The notes beneath the pieces were generated by a model, which had not been told where the DNA came from, did no database searches, and worked only from the letters and a program-made list of their open reading frames with translations. This document shows, in pieces, positions 14,667-23,857 of a DNA stretch of 46,370 nt. The stretch spans positions 1 through 46,370 of the forward strand of contig CABQJV010000016.1 in the NCBI GenBank assembly GCA_902464565.1, in the 5' to 3' direction. A program made the translations under genes and the position numbers. Origin of the DNA: an uncultured Collinsella sp. GTDB taxonomy: Bacteria; Actinomycetota; Coriobacteriia; Coriobacteriales; Coriobacteriaceae. The stretch's first letter is position 1; every line of letters starts with the position of its first letter.

Positions 14667-15506
14667 CTAGGACTCCTGCGGCAGGCGCTTCTTGCCTTTG
14701 CGGGCGCGGTTTCTAAAGTTCTCGACGGCCTCTTCCATGCCCAGAGGTACATAGGTGAGCGCATCGAGGTTTTCGGGCAGGTAGCAGGCAAGGCTTTGCT
14801 CCTGCGCGCGGCCCGCCGCGAGCTGTTCATCGCTGGGCTGCGCTCCAGGTGTGGCGCGAATGCCATAGACGGCGGCACCCATCTCGCGCGTGCGGCGCTC
14901 GTACTCGGTCTCGGGATGCTCGGGATGGTCGCGGCGTACGTCGTCACTTACCCAAAGCGTGTCGTAGCCGGCCGCGGCAAACTGTCCCAGGGCGTAATCG
15001 CGCAATGGTTTGCTGTCGGTGCGCAGCGTGACGGTGGCGTTGGCTGCAAAGAGCGGGCGGTAGAGCATCAAATGGTCGACATGGACGAGTCGTTTTTTGG
15101 CGTACTTGGCCTTGGGCTGCGGCGTGGGAAAGTTGATGGTGATGGCATCGAGCTCGCCTGTGGCAAACGCCTGCGGCAGCGATGCAGCGCCTCGGGGCAG
15201 GACGAGTGCGTTGGTCAGTTCCTGCTCGCAGATTTTCTGCGCGGCATAGGCGATGCAGATGGGCTCCTGGTCCATGCCGATAAAGAGGGTGTTTGGCTCG
15301 TGGGCCGCACGCTCTACAAGGTAGGTTCCCTTGCCGCAGCCAAGATCCAGGTGAAGGTGTTCGAAGGGCTTGCTGCCGACTGGCGCACAGGCCTTGCGCC
15401 AATCTCCGGCATAGGCCTCGGGGTTCGTCTCAATCGCATCGGCGTAGCGCTCCAGGCGCTCCTCGAGCACAAAGTTCTTAGGCGTGCGAACGTGGACGGC
15501 TCCCAT
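14667..15506 (-). CDS. trmB: TrmB-like tRNA (guanine-N7)-methyltransferase
   Basis: SAM-dependent methyltransferase expected to make m7G46 in tRNA. The 279 residues start with a short tail, then motif I LDLGCGKGTYL, then FIGMDQEPICIAYAA for SAM ribose binding. A TrmB-type post-motif IV follows, INFPTPQPKAKYAKKRLV. In known TrmB this reads FPDPWPKKRHxKRRL, so the conserved Asp is Thr and Trp is Gln here. The fold assignment is good, but activity on G46 is less sure. The C-terminus carries a basic extension (RNRARKGKKRLPQ). AGGAG precedes the ATG. The 119-bp element copy 3 lies about 70 nt beyond its stop. Confidence 0.8.
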   Translation of the reverse strand: MGAVHVRTPKNFVLEERLERYADAIETNPEAYAGDWRKACAPVGSKPFEHLHLDLGCGKGTYLVERAAHEPNTLFIGMDQEPICIAYAAQKICEQELTNALVLPRGAASLPQAFATGELDAITINFPTPQPKAKYAKKRLVHVDHLMLYRPLFAANATVTLRTDSKPLRDYALGQFAAAGYDTLWVSDDVRRDHPEHPETEYERRTREMGAAVYGIRATPGAQPSDEQLAAGRAQEQSLACYLPENLDALTYVPLGMEEAVENFRNRARKGKKRLPQES

Positions 15507-15561
15507 GAGGCTCCTTGGTCATAAGTTTGGAACGCATAGCTGCACGTTCCGTCAATGGATT

Positions 15562-15587
15562 GAAAAAGGGCGGGCATAGCTTGCCCG
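15562..15587 (-). terminator. Terminator of the methyltransferase gene
   Basis: On the minus strand CGGGCA-AGCTA-TGCCCG is followed by CCCTTTTT. It begins 37 nt past the stop of the upstream minus-strand methyltransferase gene and separates it from trmB. Confidence 0.7.
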
Positions 15588-15624
15588 AAAGATGCGGTGC
15601 AGCCCGGCGGCGAGTCGCCGATAC

Positions 15625-16497
15625 CTACAGGCGCTTGAGAATCACATAGCGGTTGAGCTCGCCGCTGCGACCGTCGGCATGGAAACGCTCAAGCTCGCGC
15701 ACGGGGACCTCGCCACTCTTGTAGAACGTACGGACGCCGCGCACCAGGTCGGTGATCTGCTGATCGTCAAAGTGATGACAATAGCGGTAGGCGTGGCGGT
15801 CGTTTTGCCAGCCGATGAGGTGGTCGCCGGCTTCAAACTGCGCGGAATCGTAACCCTCAAACGGCGGGGTGAGCTCGGCGCGGGCCTCGGCGCGAACAGC
15901 CTTGCGCGCCATGCGCTCGTCGTTCATAAACTCCCAAAAGCTGATGGCGATGATGCCGCCCGGGCGCGTCTGGCGCACCAGAGCGTCGAGCACGCGTACG
16001 CGGTACTCGCACGACGGCACATGGTGCATAAAGCCAAAGCAGACCGAGATGTCGGCGAGCGGGGCGTCGAAAAGCACGTCGGGCGTCTCGGCGGGGTTGA
16101 GCTTCATAAGGGCGTCGAGCACGTCGAGTTCCTGGAAGTGCAGGTTGGGAATGCGCAGCGCGTGGCCATGTGCATCGATGGCCAGGTCTTGGCACGAGTC
16201 GACACCATAGAACTCAAACGGGCAGCTGGCATCTGCCGAGGGGTTTGCGCCATCGACGCCCTTGGCGGCAAGTGCGCCGCCGGCGGCAAAGTTCTCGAAT
16301 CGCATATTGCCACAGGCAAGATCGAAGACGCGGACGGGATGCTCGATCGTGGCGACGTCGAGCTGTTCGAGCGCGATGTCCATGGTGCGCACCCAGCCGG
16401 GCCACGGGGCCTGGCGCGTATCGGAGAAGGAGGCGGAGTGCTCGCGATAGAACGTGTTGTTGAGCTGGATGAGCGATGAGGCGAAATCGCGGTTCAC
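15625..16497 (-). CDS. Class I SAM-dependent methyltransferase
   Basis: A 290-residue methyltransferase of unknown substrate. Motif I is VFDLACGNMRFENF, an acidic end of strand 2 is FYGVDSCQDL, and later motifs are ISVCFGFMHHVPS and RPGGIIAISFWEF. The HHVPS and FYGVDSC segments suggest the Methyltransf_11/25 group. An ATG at 16545 also opens the frame, but the GTG at 16497 has a strong GGAGGGAG 10 nt upstream and begins VNRDFASSLIQLNNTFY, so it is preferred. The gene ends in its own terminator and is divergent from the XRE regulator. A small-molecule or tRNA target is possible; nothing in the context decides. Confidence 0.82.
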   Translation of the reverse strand: MNRDFASSLIQLNNTFYREHSASFSDTRQAPWPGWVRTMDIALEQLDVATIEHPVRVFDLACGNMRFENFAAGGALAAKGVDGANPSADASCPFEFYGVDSCQDLAIDAHGHALRIPNLHFQELDVLDALMKLNPAETPDVLFDAPLADISVCFGFMHHVPSCEYRVRVLDALVRQTRPGGIIAISFWEFMNDERMARKAVRAEARAELTPPFEGYDSAQFEAGDHLIGWQNDRHAYRYCHHFDDQQITDLVRGVRTFYKSGEVPVRELERFHADGRSGELNRYVILKRL

Positions 16498-16764
16498 GGC
16501 GCGGAACTCCCTCCGTTGGCGGTGCGGAATTAACAGTACGACCATACTACCGTTAACGCCGCAACGGGGACAACCAAGCTACGGGTCATTGCTTTGTTTG
16601 GACACATTTCCGCAGCTCATATGTACCCGCAACCGGCGGTTGTCAAAAATCTCACTAGAATAGGTGGCATGCTTTTGGCGGTGGCGGATAGATTTTTAAC
16701 TGTGCAAGGCGCCTTAAGAACAAAAGCGGTCCGGCGGCACGGCTGGCACCACATAGGAGGAACC

Positions 16765-17487
16765 ATGAATGTAGAAACTGCGCAGCGGCTCGCCGACCTT
16801 CGCCGCAGCAAAGGCTTTAGTCAAGAAGGGCTGGCGCGAAAGCTGGGGCTGTCGCGCCAGGCGGTCAGTAAATGGGAGCGCGCGGAGAGTTCGCCCGATA
16901 CCGAGAACCTGATCTCGCTTGCTAAGCTCTATGGCGTGAGCCTGGACGAGCTGCTCAATCCGAGCGATGAGATCGAGGACGATATCGAGTTTGAGAACGA
17001 GGACCGCGCTCGTCAGCGCGAGGCCGAGGCAGCAGAGCGTGCACGCACCCATGAGGCGGCGGCACGAGCTACCGAGGCGGCGACACAGGCGAGTGACGCC
17101 GCCGCCAAGGCGGCGCAAGCGGCAAGCTGGAGTGCGCAGGCCGCCAATGCCGCGACGGCGCAGGCGACGAGTGGCGGCGCAGTTGGCTCGACTCCGGTGA
17201 AGGGCCCGTTCCAGTCGTTCCCGTATTGGGCCGTGTGTTGGCTGCTGTTCTTTTTGCTGATGTTCCTGTTTGGTGCCGGCCCCTTTGCCGCGCTGATCTT
17301 CTTTACGATTCCCATCTATCACTGGGTGGCGCGTGCGCTCGATGGTGATTGGGCACGCGGGGATATTCAGGTTGGTTCGGCACCGGTGGCGGTCAGGGCC
17401 CAGGGGAAGGATACTTCTGCGGAACCTGATGCTGACGTGGCTACCGCGGCCACCGCTGAGCCATGTGCCAAAGAAGGTGACGAATGA
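16765..17487 (+). CDS. XRE-family regulator with C-terminal membrane segment
   Basis: A 240-residue protein. Residues about 1-60 are a Cro/CI-type helix-turn-helix (RRSKGFSQEGLARKLGLSRQAVSKWERAESSPDTE). Residues about 75-145 are an alanine-rich acidic linker likely to be helical or coiled coil. One or two hydrophobic helices (WAVCWLLFFLLMFLFGAGPFAALIFFTIPIYHW) follow, then a charged tail. The frame is open from 16594, but the ATG at 16765 with AGGAGGA is the clear start. It overlaps the DUF4097 gene by 4 nt (ATGA), so the two are translationally coupled. A membrane-tethered regulator acting with a surface sensor is the likely reading, by inference. Confidence 0.85.
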   Translation: MNVETAQRLADLRRSKGFSQEGLARKLGLSRQAVSKWERAESSPDTENLISLAKLYGVSLDELLNPSDEIEDDIEFENEDRARQREAEAAERARTHEAAARATEAATQASDAAAKAAQAASWSAQAANAATAQATSGGAVGSTPVKGPFQSFPYWAVCWLLFFLLMFLFGAGPFAALIFFTIPIYHWVARALDGDWARGDIQVGSAPVAVRAQGKDTSAEPDADVATAATAEPCAKEGDE

Positions 17488-18383
17488 TGAAGCTTTCGCA
17501 TGAATCCAAGCTGCGCCTGGGCGTTGGCATCGGAGCGTTTGTACTGATTATCGGGCTTGTTTTTGGCATTTCGCGGACATTGATTCATTTTGATGGCCCG
17601 TGGGATCTCGACGATGTTGTATCCGGCTTGTCTGGTATGGACGATGCGGTTGACGAGGACGATCCCTTGGATGACGGCAGCTATTCCGCTCGGCCTCAGC
17701 AGCTTTCGTGTACGACCTTTGATGCTGATGAGTTTCGCTACCTCGATTTCGATATCGATGCGGCTACGGTGGACGTCAAGGTTGTTGATGGCAACAAGGC
17801 TCGCGTTATCGAGCGGGGACGCGTTGCCAATGGTATGGATGCCTCCAAGGCCGCGACGCAGAACATCGCATCCGTCGAGGACTCGACGCTCAAGGTTTCT
17901 CAGTTTGGAAGTGATGACGGTAAGGCAATTGACCGCTCGGTTACGGTTGAGCTGCCGCGCCGTGTTGCCGAACATCTGAAGGGAGTCAACGCGCACGTGG
18001 GCTCGGGTGATCTGCAGATTGCCGGTGTCACCTGTGATGGTTTCGACCTTTTCCTGGGTGCGGGAGATGTAGAGTTTGCGGGCAGCGTGACTGATGCGCT
18101 TAGTGCAGAGGTCGGGTCGGGCGATGTAACGTTCGAGCTCTACCAGGCCCCCGCGAAGTCGATGGACGTGAGTGTGGGCTCGGGCGATGTGGAGATGACG
18201 GTTCCGAACTCTACGGGCTTTAAGGCGAGCCTCACCTTGGGCAGCGGCGACTTCGAGAGCGATTTCCTTCCGCTTGACTACGACGGCGAGACCATTTTGA
18301 ATCTTGAATTCGATAATGGCGATAAGTCCGCCACGTATCGTTTTGAGGTTGGTTCGGGCGACATGTCATTTGATTCAGAGTGA
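17484..18383 (+). CDS. DUF4097-type membrane-anchored beta-repeat protein
   Basis: A 299-residue protein with an N-terminal signal-anchor helix (LGVGIGAFVLIIGLVFGIS, residues about 11-29) and an acidic spacer rich in Asp. A beta-repeat domain follows, built on the motif GSGD. Copies appear in HVGSGDLQ, LGAGDVEF, EVGSGDVT, SVGSGDVEM, TLGSGDFE and EVGSGDMSF, each about 18-30 residues apart. This is the pattern of DUF4097/YvlB-like stacked beta strands. The ATG overlaps the stop of the XRE gene; a second ATG lies directly after it. A terminator follows at 18432. In other bacteria such proteins go with membrane-linked regulators; the ligand is unknown. Confidence 0.82.
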   Translation: MMKLSHESKLRLGVGIGAFVLIIGLVFGISRTLIHFDGPWDLDDVVSGLSGMDDAVDEDDPLDDGSYSARPQQLSCTTFDADEFRYLDFDIDAATVDVKVVDGNKARVIERGRVANGMDASKAATQNIASVEDSTLKVSQFGSDDGKAIDRSVTVELPRRVAEHLKGVNAHVGSGDLQIAGVTCDGFDLFLGAGDVEFAGSVTDALSAEVGSGDVTFELYQAPAKSMDVSVGSGDVEMTVPNSTGFKASLTLGSGDFESDFLPLDYDGETILNLEFDNGDKSATYRFEVGSGDMSFDSE

Positions 18384-18431
18384 CGGGCGGTTATCGAAGA
18401 CCTATAAACCATAGCTGCGCTGTTTGATGGA

Positions 18432-18470
18432 GGCGCCGGAGCCGTGACGGGCTCCGGCGCCTTTGCCTTT
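18432..18470 (+). terminator. Rho-independent terminator
   Basis: A perfect 12-bp stem, GGCGCCGGAGCC (18432-18443) with GGCTCCGGCGCC (18450-18461), is followed by TTTGCCTTT. It ends the XRE/DUF4097 transcript just before the Elp3-like gene. Confidence 0.8.
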
Positions 18471-18481
18471 ACAATGGGGGC

Positions 18482-20389
18482 ATGGAACAGATTATCTTGA
18501 ACATACTCGAGGCTCTGCGTCGCGGCGAGACCGTGGACGACAAAGCGCTCGTCAAACTGATACATGCCGAGGCGCGCCGTGAGGGTGCCGACAAACGCGA
18601 TTTGGCCAAGCGCCGTCTGCTGCCGTTCTACCAGCGGGTTAAACGTGAGGAGCCGGCTCGTTGGGCTGGGTGGAATGTCGATGCCGAGCTGGAACGTCAA
18701 CTGCTGCAGGTGCTGCGTATGAAGCCTCGTCGCACGGCTTCGGGCGTGGCAACCATTACCGTCATCACCAAGCCGTGGCCGTGCTCGGGCGATTGCCTGT
18801 TTTGCCCCAACGACCTGCGCATGCCCAAAAGCTATTTACATGCCGAGCCGGCGTGTGCCCGTGCAGAGCAAAACTGCTTCGATCCATATCTGCAGGTGAG
18901 CGCCCGTTTGACCGCGCTTTCGCAGATGGGTCATGCGACCGACAAGATCGAGCTTATCGTTCTTGGCGGTACCTGGAGCGACTATCCGCAAGGGTATCAG
19001 ATGTGGTTTATGTCGGAGCTCTTCCGCGCGCTCAATGACGATGCCGTGGCCGGCGTGGCGGCCAACCCCATGTTGGCGCGTCCGGGCATCAGCCGTGCCG
19101 AGGCAGGGTGCCTGCTCGATGACACTCCCGCCGATGCCCTGCCGCCGGTGGTGGCGGAGCGTCGCGAACGCTATCGGGCCGTCGGTATTGCGACCGACGA
19201 GGCCGAGCTTGCGAGCGGTGTTACCGACGAGCAGGGGCGTGTGGATGCTGCCGTGGGTGGCTATAACCGCGCGGTGCGTCGTCTGTACGGACCCGGTACG
19301 CCGTGGGGCGAGGTTGCCGAGTGGCAGACCGCCACGATGGATGAGCTTGAGCGTCAGCAGCGCGTCAACGAGACGGCGAAGCATCGCGTGGTGGGGCTCG
19401 TTATCGAGACGCGCCCCGATGCTGTAACGCCGCAGGCCCTCAAGCTCATCCGCCGCCTGGGTTGCACCAAGATTCAGATGGGCATCCAGAGCCTCGACCA
19501 GCACTTGCTCGATATCAACGAGCGCCGCATTTCGGTGGCTCAGATCGAGCGGGCGTTTTCGCTTGCGCGCCTGTTTGGCTTTAAGATCCACGCGCACTTT
19601 ATGCTCAACCTGCTGGGCGCCACGCCGGAGGGGGACAAGCGCGACTACGAGCGCTTTATGACCGAGGGGGCCTTTATGCCCGACGAGGTCAAGGTCTACC
19701 CGTGTGCGCTCATTGAGGGTTCGCGTCTGGTGGGCTGCTACGAGCTCGGCGAGTGGCGCCCCTATACCGAGGAGGAGCTGCTCGACGTGCTGGCCGATGA
19801 CATCGTGGTGACGCCGGCGTTCTGCCGTATTAGTCGCATGATCCGCGACTTTAGTTCCGACGACATTATGGTGGGCAACAAGAAACCCAACCTGCGTCAG
19901 CTCGTTGAGAACCGCCTGGCTGCTCGGGGTGACGGTGCGACGGTGCGCGAGATTCGCTATCGCGAGATCAGTACGGCGGGTGCCGACTTGGATGAGCTTT
20001 CTCTTGATGAGGAGGTGGCGTACGAGACGCCGGTGACGCACGAGCGCTTTTTGCAGTGGGTGACGCCGCAGGGCAAGATCGCGGGCTTTTTGCGGTTGTC
20101 GCTGCCCGACCATTCGTTTGTTGCCGCGCATGCGGACGAGTTGCCGACGTCGCCGGACGAGGCGATGATTCGCGAGGTACACGTGTATGGCATGGCGGCA
20201 CGCGTGGGCGACCAGGGCCAGGCGGCGCAGCATCACGGGTTGGGGCGTTTACTCGTAGAGCGTGCGTCCGAGATTGCCCGGGATGCCGGCTATGCGCGCG
20301 TCAACGTGATCAGCGCGATTGGTACGCGCGAGTACTATCGCCATTTGGGTTTTTACGATCATGGACTCTATCTGCAAAAGGAGCTCTAG
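18482..20389 (+). CDS. Elp3-like tRNA U34 modification enzyme (radical SAM/GNAT)
   Basis: Bacterial Elongator subunit 3 homologue, expected to add a carboxymethyl-type group at C5 of tRNA wobble uridine, using SAM radical chemistry and acetyl-CoA. At 635 residues it is longer than the usual 500-550. The [4Fe-4S] motif is C-x3-C-x2-C (Cys101, Cys105, Cys108 in PCSGDCLFCPN). Radical SAM core motifs include IELIVLGGTWSDYP and LVIETRPDAVTPQ. The C-terminal GNAT domain has REVHVYG, the acetyl-CoA loop QHHGLGRLL and EYYRHLGFYDHGLY. Extra length lies in an inserted helical region around residues 190-280. The ribosome site before the ATG is weak (GGGGG). Confidence 0.9.
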   Translation: MEQIILNILEALRRGETVDDKALVKLIHAEARREGADKRDLAKRRLLPFYQRVKREEPARWAGWNVDAELERQLLQVLRMKPRRTASGVATITVITKPWPCSGDCLFCPNDLRMPKSYLHAEPACARAEQNCFDPYLQVSARLTALSQMGHATDKIELIVLGGTWSDYPQGYQMWFMSELFRALNDDAVAGVAANPMLARPGISRAEAGCLLDDTPADALPPVVAERRERYRAVGIATDEAELASGVTDEQGRVDAAVGGYNRAVRRLYGPGTPWGEVAEWQTATMDELERQQRVNETAKHRVVGLVIETRPDAVTPQALKLIRRLGCTKIQMGIQSLDQHLLDINERRISVAQIERAFSLARLFGFKIHAHFMLNLLGATPEGDKRDYERFMTEGAFMPDEVKVYPCALIEGSRLVGCYELGEWRPYTEEELLDVLADDIVVTPAFCRISRMIRDFSSDDIMVGNKKPNLRQLVENRLAARGDGATVREIRYREISTAGADLDELSLDEEVAYETPVTHERFLQWVTPQGKIAGFLRLSLPDHSFVAAHADELPTSPDEAMIREVHVYGMAARVGDQGQAAQHHGLGRLLVERASEIARDAGYARVNVISAIGTREYYRHLGFYDHGLYLQKEL

Positions 20390-21268
20390 ATGAACAAGCC
20401 GAGTGTTTCTGCCGGCGTCGTTGCCGGCGTTGCTCTGGGAGCCGCGGCGCTTGGTGCGGCCGCTGTCGCTGTTCGTGCTGCCTGTCTGCAAGTTGCGCGA
20501 ACCCGCAATGGGTTGGCGCGTGTGAAACGCGTGCACGACGAGAGCGGTGACGAAGTCCGCGTATTGGTGCAAGGCGGCGTCTACCAAAGCGCGAGTTACG
20601 TTGGCGAGCGCTGGGCGGAGCCCGTCTTTGCGTACTATCGCGCGTTTGACGACGTGTTTGAGGCCGAGGATGCGATGCGCGACGCTTATGGTCACGGTAT
20701 CAACCGTATGCTGATGCTGGGCGGCGGCGGGTTTGCCTATCCCAAGTTCGCGCTGATGTCGCACGAGGGCTTGCGCATGGACGTCATCGAGTATGACGGA
20801 GAGATTACGCGCCTGGCGCGCCGTTGGTTCTATCTGGACGAGCTGGAGCGCACGGTGGGCGACCGCTTGCGGGTGATTACTGCTGAGGCTCGCTCGTATC
20901 TGGGTGTGACGAGTGTGGGCCATCGTCGCTACGACGTGGTCGTGAGTGATTGCTTTGGCGGTGCCGAGCCCGTACGCGAGCTGGCGACGGTTGAAGCGTT
21001 GCGTTTGGTGCGGGGCAGCCTAAATTTCGGTGGCGTCTACGTTGCCAATATCGTGAGCGCAAGCGAGGGGAGCGATGTGACGTTCCTGCGCGATTGCGCT
21101 GCCACGGCACTCGAGGTATTCGCCCACGCCTGGGTGGTCCCATGTGGCGATGCGAAGTTCGGCGGCGAGGAAAACTACCTGCTCATCGCCAGCGACGGCA
21201 ACTACGCCTTTGCCGAAGCCGTGCCCTTCGACACCGACTTTCTCGGCACCGTCCTTCACGACAAATAA
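20390..21268 (+). CDS. Spermidine-synthase-like methyltransferase-fold protein
   Basis: A 292-residue protein whose ATG directly follows the TAG of the Elp3-like gene, so they are co-transcribed. An N-terminal hydrophobic alanine-rich helix (residues about 8-32) may anchor it. A SpeE-like Rossmann domain follows: MLMLGGGGFAYPKF, then MDVIEYDGEITRLARRWF and RYDVVVSDCFGG. The conserved acidic residues that bind polyamine in true spermidine synthases are not clearly all present: the DxxD-like gate reads VSDCFGG. A spermidine synthase, or a fused-type SpeE-like protein of unknown substrate, are the alternatives. It ends 26 nt from the convergent helicase gene. Confidence 0.72.
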   Translation: MNKPSVSAGVVAGVALGAAALGAAAVAVRAACLQVARTRNGLARVKRVHDESGDEVRVLVQGGVYQSASYVGERWAEPVFAYYRAFDDVFEAEDAMRDAYGHGINRMLMLGGGGFAYPKFALMSHEGLRMDVIEYDGEITRLARRWFYLDELERTVGDRLRVITAEARSYLGVTSVGHRRYDVVVSDCFGGAEPVRELATVEALRLVRGSLNFGGVYVANIVSASEGSDVTFLRDCAATALEVFAHAWVVPCGDAKFGGEENYLLIASDGNYAFAEAVPFDTDFLGTVLHDK

Positions 21269-21294
21269 GTTTCCCCGTCCCAAAAAGACTGGTC

Positions 21295-23739
21295 TTAGGC
21301 GTGGTCGCGCCAGCCGAGGACGCGCTGCTTCATGCCCTCTATGTCGAGCACGCCTTCGGCGAAGCCTTTGCGCACGAGCTCCTCGGGAACGTACTCGTCG
21401 TAGCGATCAAAATAAGGCACCTCGCCGGGATAGACGAGCTCGATGGGATCGAAGTCCTTCTCGGCCTCGGCGGCGAGCACCTCAAAGAACGTCTCCTCGT
21501 CGGCCTTCATCTTAAACTGCATAAAGTACGGGCGCGACGGATCGAGTCCGCGAAGGCCAAGCTCCGCGGCGCATTTAATCTTGAGCATGCGTTCGAGCGC
21601 CAAAAAGGCGTAGCTGCCCAGCCAGGGGAAGAGCACCCAGGTGTCGCCACCCAGGTTGATGAGTGGCTTGGTCCCCGCGCCCGAAATCTCGGCGGTATGA
21701 CGAGCCTGTGCAAGGCGTGCCCGTGCGTTGCCCATGAGGTAAGGATACGCCGCGTGCTCGTTGAGCGCTTGGCGCATGCGTTCGAGTACGTGTGTATTGA
21801 TGTCACCGGGGCAATCGCCAAAGTAGGCTGGCACGCGGCCCTTGACCTGCGTGGCAAAGACGGTGTGTCGCTTCCAGTCCACTTCCTCGACGATCCAGCA
21901 ATGTCCCGCGATGGCGATGCGCTCGCCAGGTGGTGGCGGGTTGACAATCGTGCCCAGCTCGGCCGATTCGCTGCGAACGGTGAACTCCTCGTTTTCCTGG
22001 AACACAGCGTAGAACTTAAAGTTGTTGATGATGCGCTCACCCGCGAGGCCCACGATGAGCCCACCGCCTTCGGTGACCTGGATATGGTCGATCTTGATGA
22101 GGTGGCGCAGCAACACGCGATAGTCATCGGTCGAGACGCGATGGAAATAACTGAGCGTGAGCACGCGCTGGGCAAGTTCGGCCGGTGTGAGCTCGCCGGT
22201 GCTGGCAAGCGTCGACATGGTCTGGTGATAGAGCAGGCTGTAGGGGAGCCGATCGAGCTCGGGCGGCTCAACCCATTTTTCCTCGCGATAGAGTTGTACA
22301 AGCGCGATGCCTTGCAGGAGCTTCCACGGAATGGTCTCGGGCATCATCGTGCGCGGCTCGGGCTCCTCCTCGCGCATGACAAACCACATCTCGGGCGGAA
22401 GATTGCGGCGGCCTGTGCGCCCCATGCGCTGCAAAAAGGAGCTGACGGTAAACGGTGCATCGATCTGGAACGCGCGCTCCAGGCGACCGATATCGATGCC
22501 AAGCTCCAACGTGGAGGTGGTGACGGTTGTCTGCGCCTGTTCCTCGTCGCGCATAAGCTCTTCTGCCGTCTCACGCAACGATGTCGAAAGATTGCCGTGA
22601 TGGATGAGGAAACGGTCGGGCTCGTGCCGGCTTTCACAGTAGCTGCGCAACATGGAGCACACGGCCTCTGCCTCCTCGCGCGAGTTGGCAAAGACCAGGC
22701 ACTTGCGGCCGCGGGTATGTTCAAAGATGTAGCCCATGCCGGGGTCGGCGTTGTCGGGTGCGGTGTCGGTGGGGTTGAGTAGTGCCTGTTCGGTTGCCTG
22801 CGGGATGTCGACTTCCCCTTCGGGGGCCGAGGAAGTGCGACGGTTCTTGGGGGCAGCCTTGCCCCTTGCCTGCTCGCGACGTTGACGGCGCTCCTCCTGT
22901 GTGAACTGTCCGCTGTGGCGCATGTCTTGGGTGTCGGCCGGCAGTGCTGCGGGTGGTGCCGCCTCAATGCGCTCGCATGCGAGCACCTCAGCTTCCTGCG
23001 GACCTGTGCTCGTGAATCCTCGCTGCTGAGCCTGGGGACCCGAGTTGTAGAAGTGCTCCATGGAGATACGCCACACGCGGCGCGGCTCCTCAAAGCGGGG
23101 GATGACGCAGTCGCGTCCCGTTCCCTGTGAGAGAAAAGCGCCCGTGCGCTCGGGGTCGCCGATGGTAGCGGAAAGGCCGATGCGTCGGGGCCGCACGCCC
23201 GCCATGCGCGATAGACGCTCGATAAGGCAGAGCGTCTGCCCGCCGCGGTCACCGCGCATGAGCGAATGGACCTCGTCGATGACCACATAGCGCAGGTCGC
23301 AGAACATACGCGGGATTGCCATGTGCTTGTGGATCAGGAGTGCCTCGAGTGATTCGGGCGTAATCTGTAGGATACCGCTCGGCTTTTTGATGAGCTTTGC
23401 CTTGTGCGACTGCGAGACATCGCCGTGCCAGTGCCAGACGGGGATATCGGCCTCTTCACACAGATCGTTGAGGCGAACGAACTGGTCGTTGATGAGTGCT
23501 TTGAGGGGGCCAATGTAGAGTGCGCCCACGCTCGCGGGCGGGTTCTCCCAAAACTCGGTCAGGATGGGAAAGAAGGCCGCCTCAGTTTTGCCAGATGCCG
23601 TGGATGCCGTCAGGAGTACATTGTCTTGTGTGTTAAAGATGGCATCTGCCGCCGCAACCTGGATGGAGCGCAGGCTCTCCCAATCGTGGGAGTAAATGAA
23701 ATCCTGGATAAACGGGGCATATCGGTCAAAAGCGTTCAT
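21295..23739 (-). CDS. Lhr-like DEAD/DEAH-box helicase (BrxHI-like)
   Basis: An 814-residue superfamily 2 helicase. RecA1 has LTASTASGKTEAAFFP, GPLKALINDQF, motif II DEVH (YVVIDEVHSLMRGDRGG) and LSATIGD. RecA2 has TSTLELGIDIG and the arginine motif QRMGRTGRR. An unusual low-complexity basic linker rich in Arg, Lys and Gln lies between the RecA domains (residues about 265-340). The C-terminal 300 residues resemble the winged-helix and Lhr-associated region. The frame opens at 23802, but the ATG at 23739 has AGGAGG. It is the last gene of a minus-strand set after the TerB protein and BrxD-like ATPase, with a 116-nt gap holding a REP hairpin. It probably moves on DNA; biological role unknown. 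Confidence 0.85.
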   Translation of the reverse strand: MNAFDRYAPFIQDFIYSHDWESLRSIQVAAADAIFNTQDNVLLTASTASGKTEAAFFPILTEFWENPPASVGALYIGPLKALINDQFVRLNDLCEEADIPVWHWHGDVSQSHKAKLIKKPSGILQITPESLEALLIHKHMAIPRMFCDLRYVVIDEVHSLMRGDRGGQTLCLIERLSRMAGVRPRRIGLSATIGDPERTGAFLSQGTGRDCVIPRFEEPRRVWRISMEHFYNSGPQAQQRGFTSTGPQEAEVLACERIEAAPPAALPADTQDMRHSGQFTQEERRQRREQARGKAAPKNRRTSSAPEGEVDIPQATEQALLNPTDTAPDNADPGMGYIFEHTRGRKCLVFANSREEAEAVCSMLRSYCESRHEPDRFLIHHGNLSTSLRETAEELMRDEEQAQTTVTTSTLELGIDIGRLERAFQIDAPFTVSSFLQRMGRTGRRNLPPEMWFVMREEEPEPRTMMPETIPWKLLQGIALVQLYREEKWVEPPELDRLPYSLLYHQTMSTLASTGELTPAELAQRVLTLSYFHRVSTDDYRVLLRHLIKIDHIQVTEGGGLIVGLAGERIINNFKFYAVFQENEEFTVRSESAELGTIVNPPPPGERIAIAGHCWIVEEVDWKRHTVFATQVKGRVPAYFGDCPGDINTHVLERMRQALNEHAAYPYLMGNARARLAQARHTAEISGAGTKPLINLGGDTWVLFPWLGSYAFLALERMLKIKCAAELGLRGLDPSRPYFMQFKMKADEETFFEVLAAEAEKDFDPIELVYPGEVPYFDRYDEYVPEELVRKGFAEGVLDIEGMKQRVLGWRDHA

Positions 23740-23820
23740 GGGACCTCCTCTCATCAACGGGCCAATCAACGCAACGGGCAACGGCTCGATATCTTGCAAC
23801 ATCGGTGTTTGCCCAGATAA

Positions 23821-23857
23821 AACCTACCAAAATAAACCTGTCCCTTTTTGGCAGGTT
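23821..23857. repeat. REP-like hairpin with CCTGTCCC loop
   Basis: AACCTACCAAAA (23821-23832) pairs with TTTTTGGCAGGTT (23845-23857), with one mismatch, around TAAACCTGTCCC. The loop core CCTGTCCC is shared with the hairpin at 9706-9742. It touches the stop of the ATPase gene and lies between it and the helicase gene, so it could reduce read-through. Confidence 0.6.
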
